From Tenacibaculum sp. 1_MG-2023 (GTDB lineage: Bacteria > Bacteroidota > Bacteroidia > Flavobacteriales > Flavobacteriaceae), in assembly GCF_030547425.1 (NCBI RefSeq), contig NZ_JAUORH010000014.1, forward strand, positions 27,442 through 91,441: a DNA stretch of 64,000 nt, given 5' to 3'. Positions 53,977-62,367 of this stretch are shown piece by piece. Numbering within the stretch: position 1 is the first letter of the stretch; every line of letters begins with the position of its first letter. Position numbers and translations under genes: made by a program. The notes below the pieces were generated by a model. It was not told the origin of the DNA. It ran no database searches and worked only from the letters and a program-made list of their open reading frames with translations.

Positions 53977-56900
53977 ATGAAAAATATTAGTTTATTACCA
54001 AACAAAATAATTAGACAACCATTATTTTCTTTAAATAAATACAATCAAATTCCCAAAAAAGAAAAAGAACTAAATAGTTTTATAGATTCTTTATTTTTTA
54101 ATAAGGAGTTCTCTGAAGCGGTTTATTTATCATCTCCTAGTTTATATAAAGAATGGGAAAAAGTAGTAAAAAAAGAGAAAGAAAGAGGAAAAATAAACGA
54201 AGCTATACTAAAATACTTTTTAAGATCAGTTTCAAATACAGTGCCTTTTGGTCTTTTTACTTCTTACACTACTTTAAGCTCAAATAGTAGTTTAGATAAC
54301 GAAAAAAAATATAACAGGTATTCAAGTATTGATTTAGAGTATTTGCTAAACTTATTAAATCACCTTAATCAACATCCGGTTATTATACAAACAGTAAAAT
54401 ACAGAAGAAACAATACTATATATAAAATAGGAGACAAGTATAGGTATATAGAACCAAAATTTTCTAAAGGAAATATAAGTTACACACTTTCTTCAATAGA
54501 TAGTGACGAGTTGATAGACTATTTAGTGTCACATGAAAATGATACAATGACTTTTGAAGAATTAAAAAATATGATATTAAATTTAGTAGATGGAGTAGAA
54601 GAAGAAGAGGTGACTGCCTATTTATTAGATTTAATAAATTCAAAAATATATATAAGCTCATTTGAAGCTACATTAAATGAAGAAGACCTTTTAAATCAAG
54701 TAATTAATTTTTATAAAGAAAATAGTTCCAAAATAGATACAGATGAAGAGTTAAAAAAAATATTTTCATCATTAATAAAAGTTAAAGAAAAGCTGATAAA
54801 ATTAGATGAAAAAGTTTTCAATTCAATAGATATTTACGATGATATTTTTAAAAATTTAAAAAATATAGGGATTGATTTTAAAGAAAAATTTGTCATTAAT
54901 TCAAATTTAAAAAAGATTTCAAAAAACACAAATGATACAGGAAACATAGATATAAGGTTAAATAAATTAATGAGTGTTTTATCTAAGGTATCTAAAAAAA
55001 ACATAAAAGAAGATTCAAATTTAAATGTATTTAAAAGGAGTTTTTATAATAGATATGAAGATAAAGAAGTAGCATTAGTTGAGGCTTTAGATAATGAGTT
55101 AGGAATAGGGTATTTACCCCACTTAAAAGATGAAGTAATATTTTCTGATTTAATAGATGATGTGACTATGCCACAAGTTCGAAAAGTTACATCAGAAAGG
55201 AAAGTAGAAACAAAGGTTCATAATTTTTGGCTTAACTTATTGCTTCAAAACCCTGAAAAGAAAGAAATAAATTTAGCAAAAGAAGATTTAACCATTTTTA
55301 AAGAAGAAAATGAAGCTAAAAATGGTGCCTTTTCTATTTCTTATTCATACACTAAAGATAAAATATATCTTAAACACATTGGAGGAACAACAGGAACCAA
55401 TTTAATAGGAAGGTTTAGTAATAGTGATACAGATGTTCAAGAGATTATTAATAATGTAACAGATTTTGAAAAGTCGTTACTTAAAAATAAAATTGTAGCA
55501 GAAGTTATTCATCTACCTAATAACAGAGCAGGAAACATACTAATAAGAAAAGTAAATAGAGATGCAGAAATAAGTATAATATCAAAAGCTTCTGGTAATA
55601 CCAAAGTTATAGACGTAAATGACTTATATATTAGCTTGAAAAGAAATAGAATAGTTCTTAGATCAAAAAAAGAGAATAAAGAAGTTGTTCCTTTTTTAAG
55701 CTCAGCTCAGAATTATCATTACAATTCACTGCCTATTTATCATTTTTTATGCGACTTACAATCACAAGATCGTCATAATGATTATTCAATAAACTTTGGA
55801 GGATTTAATATAGGAGATTTAGAATATTGTCCAAGGTTAACATACGGTGAAGATGTAATTCTAAGAAAAGCAACATGGTTATTAAAGAAAGATAATTACA
55901 AAGAAATAGAAAACCTAAAAGCAGATTTAATAAAGAAAAGTGTCCCAAGGTATATTTATATAACTAGTGGAGGTGAAGATAAAATGATTATTGATATTGA
56001 AAATTACAATACACTTAACATACTATATCAAGAAATAGAAAAAAATAAAATTCTAAGAGTTACAGAATGTGTTTACGATATGCATAACAATCAAACACCT
56101 GAAAGCTACGCGAATGAATATATTGGAGTTGTTAAATCTCAAAAAGAGTTAAAGATATTTAAAAATATTTCTACAAATACATATAAAGTTGAAAACAATA
56201 ATGTAAAGAGAACCTTTATTTACGGTGATGAATGGGTATATTTTAAGCTTTATACAGGAAGAATAACATCAGATCAACTTTTAATTGAAAACATTTCTAG
56301 AATAGCAACAAAATTAAAAGCATCAGGTATAATAGATAAGTGGTTTTTTATTCGTTTTACTGATCCAGATTTTCACTTAAGGCTAAGATTTCATTTAAAA
56401 AATGAAAAAAACTACTCAGAGATGTCTAAGATTATTCATAATGAGTTATCGCATTTATTAGAAGAACAAAAAATATGGAAGTTAGACTTGTCAACATACA
56501 ACAGGGAGTTAGAAAGGTATTATTGGCAAAATATAGAGAGTTCTGAAACTATATTTCATATAGATTCAGAATACACCGTAAACATGTTAAAGTATCTAAA
56601 AGATAATGGAGAGAGTAGAAGGTGGCTTTTTATTTTAAAATCAATAGATGATTTTTTTAATGTTTTTGACATCAGTTTAGCTAAAAGACATCAAATTATA
56701 AATACTATGTTTAATAGTTTTTGGGTTGAGTATGGTAAAGTAAAAACAATAAAAAAAGATGTAAACAACAAGTTTAGAAAATATGTAAAAGATATAAACA
56801 GCATATTAAACACACCAGAAATTGAGGTAAAAAACATATATAAAGAGAGGTATTCAGCATTAAAAGAAGTTCAATTAAGTATAGACGCTAAAGAAAATTT

Positions 56901-57066
56901 AGATGATTTGTTATGGAGTTATATTCACATGCATGTAAATAGATTTGTGCAAGCAAATCCTAGGTTTCATGAACTTATAATGTATGGAATTTTAGAAAGA
57001 TATTATAACCAAGAGATTGGTAAGAGAAAGTATAACCAAAAACAAGTTGAAAATGAAGCTTATTAG
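53977..57066 (+). CDS. lanB: Class I lantibiotic dehydratase LanB, full length
   Basis: A 1029-aa dehydratase that uses glutamyl-tRNA to glutamylate Ser/Thr and then eliminate glutamate. The N-terminal Lant_dehydr_N region starts with LPNKIIRQPLFSLNKYN (residues 6-22) and includes YFLRSVSNTVPFGLFTSYT near 80; the C-terminal SpaB_C domain (about 745-1020) shows EWVYFKLYTGRITSDQLLIE, WFFIRFTDPDFHLRLRFHL and YSEMSKIIH. Both halves in one protein fits lanthipeptide, not split thiopeptide, enzymes. It lies two bases after the flavoprotein gene. Confidence 0.93.
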   Translation: MKNISLLPNKIIRQPLFSLNKYNQIPKKEKELNSFIDSLFFNKEFSEAVYLSSPSLYKEWEKVVKKEKERGKINEAILKYFLRSVSNTVPFGLFTSYTTLSSNSSLDNEKKYNRYSSIDLEYLLNLLNHLNQHPVIIQTVKYRRNNTIYKIGDKYRYIEPKFSKGNISYTLSSIDSDELIDYLVSHENDTMTFEELKNMILNLVDGVEEEEVTAYLLDLINSKIYISSFEATLNEEDLLNQVINFYKENSSKIDTDEELKKIFSSLIKVKEKLIKLDEKVFNSIDIYDDIFKNLKNIGIDFKEKFVINSNLKKISKNTNDTGNIDIRLNKLMSVLSKVSKKNIKEDSNLNVFKRSFYNRYEDKEVALVEALDNELGIGYLPHLKDEVIFSDLIDDVTMPQVRKVTSERKVETKVHNFWLNLLLQNPEKKEINLAKEDLTIFKEENEAKNGAFSISYSYTKDKIYLKHIGGTTGTNLIGRFSNSDTDVQEIINNVTDFEKSLLKNKIVAEVIHLPNNRAGNILIRKVNRDAEISIISKASGNTKVIDVNDLYISLKRNRIVLRSKKENKEVVPFLSSAQNYHYNSLPIYHFLCDLQSQDRHNDYSINFGGFNIGDLEYCPRLTYGEDVILRKATWLLKKDNYKEIENLKADLIKKSVPRYIYITSGGEDKMIIDIENYNTLNILYQEIEKNKILRVTECVYDMHNNQTPESYANEYIGVVKSQKELKIFKNISTNTYKVENNNVKRTFIYGDEWVYFKLYTGRITSDQLLIENISRIATKLKASGIIDKWFFIRFTDPDFHLRLRFHLKNEKNYSEMSKIIHNELSHLLEEQKIWKLDLSTYNRELERYYWQNIESSETIFHIDSEYTVNMLKYLKDNGESRRWLFILKSIDDFFNVFDISLAKRHQIINTMFNSFWVEYGKVKTIKKDVNNKFRKYVKDINSILNTPEIEVKNIYKERYSALKEVQLSIDAKENLDDLLWSYIHMHVNRFVQANPRFHELIMYGILERYYNQEIGKRKYNQKQVENEAY

Positions 57067-59254
57067 ACAATATGATAAAATGGATTGCGGCCCATCTTGT
57101 TTAGGAATGGTTGCAAGTCATTACGGAAAAGAAATATCACTAAATTACCTAAGAGAAAAGTGTTATATAACAAAGGAAGGAGTTTCTTTATTAGGAATAG
57201 ATGAAGCTTCAAAAAAGTTAGGTTTTGAGACTTTTTCAGCTACTCTAGGATTACAAGAGTTAAAAGATATAGATAATTTAAATTATCCATGTATTTTGCA
57301 TTGGAATAATAATCACTTTGTAGTTCTAAAAGAACATAAAAGGCCACATTTATTAGCTAGGAAAAAGAAATGGCAAATAGCAGATCCAGCACATGGTTTT
57401 GTAAATTTAAATGATGAGAAATTTTCCAAATCATGGTTAGGTGAAAATGGAAAAGGAGTTGCATTGTTCTTAAAACCACAAAATAAGTTCGTAAATACAG
57501 AATTTAAAAAACCAGAAAAAATATCATTAAAATACTTTATAGACTTTTTTAAAAGCCATAAAAAAAAGTTGGTATTTGTATTTGTTTTAATGCTTCTAGG
57601 AAGTTTAATAAATATGGTTTTTCCTTTTTTAACACAGTACCTAATAGATAAAGGAATTGATAAAAAAGATGTAAACTATATTGAATATATTTTATTCTCA
57701 CAGCTGAGTTTGTATCTAGGAGTAATTGTTATAGAGATATTTAGAAACTGGTCATTATTAGTGGTAGGAACCAAAATAAGTATTAAAATAATTTCAGAAT
57801 TCTTGTTAAAAACATTGGATTTACCCTTAAAGTTTTTCGACTCAAAGCTTATTGGAGATTTTCAACAAAGAATACAAGATAATGATAGGATAGAATACTT
57901 TTTAACATCACAATCAATAACTACATTTTTCTCAATGATTACTTTTTCAGTATTCTTTGGAGTATTGGCTTACTATAATATAACAATACTATTAATTTAT
58001 ACATCATTAACACTTCTGTCTGTGTTGTGGTCTCATTATTTCTTAAAGAAAAGAAAAATATTAGATTATAATAGATTTATTGAAAACAGTAACAATCAAG
58101 AAACGATATACGAGATACTAAATGGAGTAACAGAAATGAAATTGAACTCTTTTGAGGAGTATAAGTGTAACCAATGGAAAACAGTTCAAGATAGGTTGTT
58201 TAATATAAATTTAAAAATATTAAGATTAGATCAAATTCAATCATCAGGCTTCACGTTTATAAACCACGTAAAAAACATACTAGTATCTTTTTATACAGCA
58301 ATTTTAGTAGTAAACGGAGACATGACTTTAGGTGTTTTATTAAGTATTTCATATATAATAGGCATGATGAATTCCCCTGTAGATCAGTTGATTAATTTTA
58401 TAAGATCATTACAAGACGCAAAATTAAGTTTATCAAGGTTAAATGAAGTACAAAATGAAGACCCTGAAGAAAAAGAGTCATACTCTGAGTTAAAGTTATC
58501 AAATAATGGTACAAATACAGGTGTGAAGTTGAGTAATGTTTCTTTTCAGTATGAAGGTCCCAGGTCTCCTTTTGTTCTTAATAATATTGATTTATATATT
58601 CCAGACGGAAAAGTTACAGCCATTGTTGGGGCAAGTGGAAGTGGAAAGACTACATTAATGAAGTTATTGTTAAGGTTTTATAACTCTATAGGAGGTCATA
58701 TTAGTTATAATGACCAAAATATTTTAAATATTTCACCTAGAAGTTTAAGAAAACATTGTGGAGTAGTAATGCAAGATGGATTTATTTTTTCTGATACAAT
58801 AAAAAGAAATATAGCGACATCAGATGAAGAAATTGATTATGAAAGGTTAAGAGAGGCAGCAAAAATAGCGAATATTGATGAGTATATTGATTCGTTAGCT
58901 CAAGGATATGATACAAAAATAGGAGCCTCAGGTAGTGGACTTTCTGGAGGACAAAAGCAACGAATATTAATAGCAAGAGCGGTTTATAAAAATCCACACT
59001 ACATGTTTTTTGACGAAGCAACTTCAGCGTTAGATGCCGAAAATGAAAAGAAGATTCATGATAATTTATTCAACTTCTTTAAAGGAAGAACAGTTGTAAT
59101 AATAGCTCATAGGCTTAGTACAGTAAAACACGCAGATCAAATAGTAGTATTAAAGAAAGGGAAGGTAAGTGAAGTAGGAAGCCATGATGAATTAGTAGGT
59201 AAGAAAGGAGACTATTTTAGTTTAGTAAAAAATCAATTAGAATTAGGAAGTTAG
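57053..59254 (+). CDS. lanT: Bifunctional C39 peptidase-ABC transporter LanT
   Basis: A 733-aa exporter. The C39 domain has the Cys in DCGPSCLGMVASHYG (about residues 11-25), His in NNNHFVVLK and Asp in IADPAHG; it cuts after the double glycine of the leaders. Six membrane helices follow (about 165-450), then the ATPase: GASGSGKTT, LSGGQKQR, YMFFDEATSALD and IIAHRLSTVK. I start at ATG 57053 (MKLIRQYDKMDCG); the frame is open upstream to 57017 but that part lies inside lanB. It overlaps lanB by 14 bases. Confidence 0.94.
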   Translation: MKLIRQYDKMDCGPSCLGMVASHYGKEISLNYLREKCYITKEGVSLLGIDEASKKLGFETFSATLGLQELKDIDNLNYPCILHWNNNHFVVLKEHKRPHLLARKKKWQIADPAHGFVNLNDEKFSKSWLGENGKGVALFLKPQNKFVNTEFKKPEKISLKYFIDFFKSHKKKLVFVFVLMLLGSLINMVFPFLTQYLIDKGIDKKDVNYIEYILFSQLSLYLGVIVIEIFRNWSLLVVGTKISIKIISEFLLKTLDLPLKFFDSKLIGDFQQRIQDNDRIEYFLTSQSITTFFSMITFSVFFGVLAYYNITILLIYTSLTLLSVLWSHYFLKKRKILDYNRFIENSNNQETIYEILNGVTEMKLNSFEEYKCNQWKTVQDRLFNINLKILRLDQIQSSGFTFINHVKNILVSFYTAILVVNGDMTLGVLLSISYIIGMMNSPVDQLINFIRSLQDAKLSLSRLNEVQNEDPEEKESYSELKLSNNGTNTGVKLSNVSFQYEGPRSPFVLNNIDLYIPDGKVTAIVGASGSGKTTLMKLLLRFYNSIGGHISYNDQNILNISPRSLRKHCGVVMQDGFIFSDTIKRNIATSDEEIDYERLREAAKIANIDEYIDSLAQGYDTKIGASGSGLSGGQKQRILIARAVYKNPHYMFFDEATSALDAENEKKIHDNLFNFFKGRTVVIIAHRLSTVKHADQIVVLKKGKVSEVGSHDELVGKKGDYFSLVKNQLELGS

Positions 59255-59256
59255 AA

Positions 59257-60420
59257 ATGGATACAAACAATATAATTTTAGAAATAGAAAAATCAATTAA
59301 CAATAATTATGGAATTTTAACTTCTATGGGAGTTGTTAACGGATTAGCAGGAGTTTCTCTTTTTTATCATTATAAGGATAATAAGGATAAGTGTCTCTCT
59401 TTTTTAGAGAAATCAATCAGTGGTTTAAATGAAGATTATAAAGGAAATGATATTATAGCAGATATTATAGAAATAGGAATTCTGCTTGACTTTTATATCA
59501 AAGAAGGTGTTATAAAAAAAGAAGAAGTAGCATTTTACTTCGATAACTATGACTCAATTCTTCAAGAACTTTTAATAGATAAATTAAAAGAAGACAATCT
59601 AAATCCAGTTACTGGAATATTGAAGTATGGCAATTATTTTATAAATAGAGCCAAATATTCCGGAAGAAATTACAATGAATTATTTTCATTAATTCTCTCT
59701 AAAATAGAAAAACTAGCAAAAAAAGATAAAAAAACAACTGGAATTTATTGGGTTTCTACCATTGAAAGAGAAGGACGATATTTAGTAGAGTTAGGAGTAA
59801 AACATGGAGTCATAGGAATTGTAGATTTTTTAGTTGAATTATATGGGTTAGGATTTGAGAAAAAAAGGACAAAGAAACTAATAAATGAAGCTATAAAATA
59901 TGTTGTTGAGTCTAAGTTAAAGGACAAAACATTTCTTTTTCCTTTTTGTACAAATAACGTTAAAGATGCCGTATCTTTTTCTTTCAATTTAAATTACGGA
60001 GATCTTGGAATTGCCTATGGAATTCATAAAGCAGTTAAGGTGTGTAATTTAGAAGTTTACAAAGAGGTAGTTAATCAAACATTAAAAAACGCAGCTAATT
60101 TTAAAGACGATGAAAATAAATACTTAACAGATGCTAATTTATTTTATGGTTCATTAGGAATTGCTTCTTTACTAAAAAAGTTTAGAAAAGAATTAGAAGA
60201 AGATTTTCTTAATGATTCAATAAACTATTGGTATACAAAAACAAAAGAACATAAAAGACATGATAATGAATGGGCTGGATTTGACACAACTTTTAATAAG
60301 TTTGATATTAATGCTCAACTTTCTATGTCGCACGGAATAATTGGTGTAGGAACAGCACTCCTTAATTTTAATAAAGATTTAAACTTCGACTTTTTAACTT
60401 TTCTAGGGTATAAATTTTAA
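59257..60420 (+). CDS. LanC-like protein 2
   Basis: A 387-aa LanC-family alpha-toroid: MGVVNGLAGVSLFYHY (about 24-39), GVKHGVIGI (about 180-188, catalytic-type His kept), NLNYGDLGIAYGIHKA (about 242-257), NLFYGSLGIASLL (about 292-304) and MSHGIIGVGTALL near 356. In NisC these loops read SWCYGxPG and CHGxxG; here the zinc Cys and Cys-His are lost (NY and FY). Likely a partner of LanC-like 1 in a complex or a scaffold that supports cyclisation. It follows lanT after two bases. Confidence 0.85.
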   Translation: MDTNNIILEIEKSINNNYGILTSMGVVNGLAGVSLFYHYKDNKDKCLSFLEKSISGLNEDYKGNDIIADIIEIGILLDFYIKEGVIKKEEVAFYFDNYDSILQELLIDKLKEDNLNPVTGILKYGNYFINRAKYSGRNYNELFSLILSKIEKLAKKDKKTTGIYWVSTIEREGRYLVELGVKHGVIGIVDFLVELYGLGFEKKRTKKLINEAIKYVVESKLKDKTFLFPFCTNNVKDAVSFSFNLNYGDLGIAYGIHKAVKVCNLEVYKEVVNQTLKNAANFKDDENKYLTDANLFYGSLGIASLLKKFRKELEEDFLNDSINYWYTKTKEHKRHDNEWAGFDTTFNKFDINAQLSMSHGIIGVGTALLNFNKDLNFDFLTFLGYKF

Positions 60421-60436
60421 AACCCTAGAAAATTTC
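60399..60436 (+). terminator. Terminator of the lanthipeptide operon
   Basis: TTTTCTAGGGT / ACCCTAGAAAA (11-bp stem, 12-base loop) spans the stop codon of LanC-like 2 and is followed by a short T stretch. Marks the right edge of the locus. Confidence 0.65.
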
Positions 60437-60537
60437 TGCTATGCTAATGCACCTACAAATAGTTATTAATTAGAAGTAAATTAGTAAAAAAATAAACAAA
60501 AAAAGTCTCGGGGGTTTTTACTAAAAACTGACATTTA

Positions 60538-61536
60538 TTAATTTTTTATATCATAAAAGCTTAGTTTACTTAAAAATTTACTAGGAGAGGTACCAAACTT
60601 CTTTTTAAAGGCTGTAGAAAAGTGTTGTGGGTTTTTATAACTTACCTTTTCAGATACCTCATTTACAGTATAGCCTTTTAGTAATAGTTCTTTAGCTTTA
60701 TTCATTCTTAAATTAAGAATAAATTTAAAAACGGTAATACCAAATGTAGTTTTAAATCCTTTTTTTAAGGCATATTCATTGGTGCCAATTTCTTTACATA
60801 ACAAAGATAAGGTTAGCGGAGATGTATAATTATTAAGTATATATTCATAGACCCTTTCAATTTTATTTGCTTCTTTAGTAGTTAGTTTTGTTGTGTTTTT
60901 TTTAGGAGTACTAGGTGTAAATTGATAAAGTTGCAATAAAAGAAGGTCTAAGATTTTAGAGGTAACATGTATTTTTTGAAAATGATTATCCCATTCAGAG
61001 TCAATAACTTCTTTTATTAAAAAATGCATTCTTGAATTTATTAAGCAGTTTTCTGAATTAATTTTACCAAATTTTTTATCATTAATAATTTTTTTAAAAT
61101 CATCAAACCTAATACCATCAGGTAAATACTGAATAAAGAATAAAGGAGATAAGTTAAGGCGTACAATAAAAGATTCTGAAGATCCACACTCTAAAAAGCC
61201 TTTTGTATTGCTATAAAAGTTAATATTATGTGAGTTAGAATTAAAAAAATACTTGCTTTCTATTTCAGGTATATGTATAGTAAACTTCCCTTGTAAGTTA
61301 AACAACATTTCTATACTTTCTCCTTTAATATTAAAAGATATTTTATAGCCTTTTATTGTTTTTATGGAGCCAAAACCTATTTTGAAGTTTTCAAATACAT
61401 GCTCCTTATACCAACCTTTAAAATTATCTTCATTAAAGTTAGTTACTAAGGTTTTGTAAAAATTATCATTTGTATTTTTAATATTAGATAGCTTATCAAA
61501 AATAGCTTCTTCATTATTATATATAGTAACTTTCAT
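60538..61536 (-). CDS. AraC-family regulator (PchR-like)
   Basis: A 332-aa regulator. The N-terminal half (about 1-210) lacks known motifs but fits the ligand-binding half of siderophore regulators. The C-terminal AraC domain has two helix-turn-helix motifs: LTLSLLCKEIGTNEYALKKGFKTTFG (about 245-270) and VNEVSEKVSYKNPQHFSTAFKKKFGTSPSKF (about 295-325). It is divergent from the iron-related operon. The operator repeats lie 12-46 bases upstream of its ATG. Confidence 0.88.
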   Translation of the reverse strand: MKVTIYNNEEAIFDKLSNIKNTNDNFYKTLVTNFNEDNFKGWYKEHVFENFKIGFGSIKTIKGYKISFNIKGESIEMLFNLQGKFTIHIPEIESKYFFNSNSHNINFYSNTKGFLECGSSESFIVRLNLSPLFFIQYLPDGIRFDDFKKIINDKKFGKINSENCLINSRMHFLIKEVIDSEWDNHFQKIHVTSKILDLLLLQLYQFTPSTPKKNTTKLTTKEANKIERVYEYILNNYTSPLTLSLLCKEIGTNEYALKKGFKTTFGITVFKFILNLRMNKAKELLLKGYTVNEVSEKVSYKNPQHFSTAFKKKFGTSPSKFLSKLSFYDIKN

Positions 61537-61547
61537 ACTCTCTTATT

Positions 61548-61582
61548 CCGTTTAACGTATGTTTTTTATCCGTTTAACGTAT
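61548..61582. promoter_or_regulatory. Tandem 13-bp operator repeats for the AraC regulator
   Basis: CCGTTTAACGTAT occurs at 61548-61560 and again at 61570-61582, a period of 22 bp or about two helical turns, as usual for AraC-type proteins that bind as a dimer to direct repeats. They lie between the regulator and the operon it faces. Confidence 0.72.
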
Positions 61583-61604
61583 CCCCCGATTTTCGAATAA
61601 AAAT

Positions 61605-61612
61605 TAGTTTTG
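61605..61612 (+). promoter_or_regulatory. Promoter of the iron-handling operon
   Basis: TAGTTTTG (TAnnTTTG) begins 23 bases after the second AraC repeat, nearly the spacing seen for the LuxR-type operators. It leaves an untranslated leader of about 100 bases. Confidence 0.6.
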
Positions 61613-61718
61613 CAGAAAACAAAAATAACTTATTTTTATTTAGTCTTAATAAGTAAAAATTAATTTTAACATAAAAAATGACAGAATCGGTTTTAGTTAT
61701 AACTTATAAAAAAATAGC

Positions 61719-62051
61719 ATGTTAACAATTATAGGCTGTTTAGCTCTCATAGGTTTTTATTTTTTATACAGTACTTCAAATAGAGCAGATTTAACGTTTT
61801 ATTTACCTCTTCAGAAATGGATTAATGAGAATAAAATAAAAGGAAAGTATATAGGTGTAGTCCTGTTAATTATTGGTTTAACTAGCGCGGTTTTATGTTT
61901 AGGTTTTGGCGCAGGAATATTTTCATATTTAACTCTACTAATGTTAGTGTCAAGTTTAGTTGTTTTAATTGAACCTTTACGCTTTTTAAAACTCTCAATA
62001 TTAGTTGCTATGATGATTTTATCACTATTACTTGAAGTTTATCTTAAATAA
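61719..62051 (+). CDS. DUF3325-like small membrane protein
   Basis: A 110-aa protein with three to four helices (about 2-18, 42-62, 66-84, 90-108). The LALIGFYFLYSTSNR start resembles DUF3325 proteins found with siderophore receptors. A 15-codon frame (61678-61725) overlaps this start codon. Followed after two bases by the next gene. Confidence 0.65.
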   Translation: MLTIIGCLALIGFYFLYSTSNRADLTFYLPLQKWINENKIKGKYIGVVLLIIGLTSAVLCLGFGAGIFSYLTLLMLVSSLVVLIEPLRFLKLSILVAMMILSLLLEVYLK

Positions 62052-62053
62052 TT

Positions 62054-62347
62054 ATGCCTGCAAATAAAAAATATTTGACAAGTTCACCTATCCAACGCAT
62101 TGCAAAAATAAGTGCTGGTTTTGTAGGAGGATACGTTGTAACAGAAACCTTTCACATAATGTTAATGACTTTTTTTAACATACCAAATGTAATAATGACA
62201 CTACGTTTTTTTGGATTTATTATGTGGGTGGTTTTAATGATTTTAGCCTTTTTAGCCAAAAGTGCATGGAAAATATGGGTGCTTTATACTCTCGTTAGTC
62301 TTCTATTTATTACAGTTATTTACTTAAATACTCCAAATCAATTATAA
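62054..62347 (+). CDS. DUF3649-like membrane protein
   Basis: A 97-aa protein with three helices (about 18-38, 45-65, 72-91) and GGYVVTETFHIM, as in DUF3649 proteins. In other bacteria DUF3649 and DUF3325 genes flank PepSY genes in siderophore utilisation loci, as in this triplet. Mechanism unknown. Confidence 0.65.
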   Translation: MPANKKYLTSSPIQRIAKISAGFVGGYVVTETFHIMLMTFFNIPNVIMTLRFFGFIMWVVLMILAFLAKSAWKIWVLYTLVSLLFITVIYLNTPNQL

Positions 62348-62367
62348 TAAAATATTAAAATACCATT

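Noticed and set aside
45403..60436. Lanthipeptide locus as a mobile island
   Set aside because: No integrase, transposase, tRNA-end duplication or flanking repeat was found, although the locus looks more AT-rich than its neighbours.
60500..60520. TCTCGGGGG motif resembling the G-runs at 35141-35170
   Set aside because: Too short and without the remaining repeat unit; likely coincidence.
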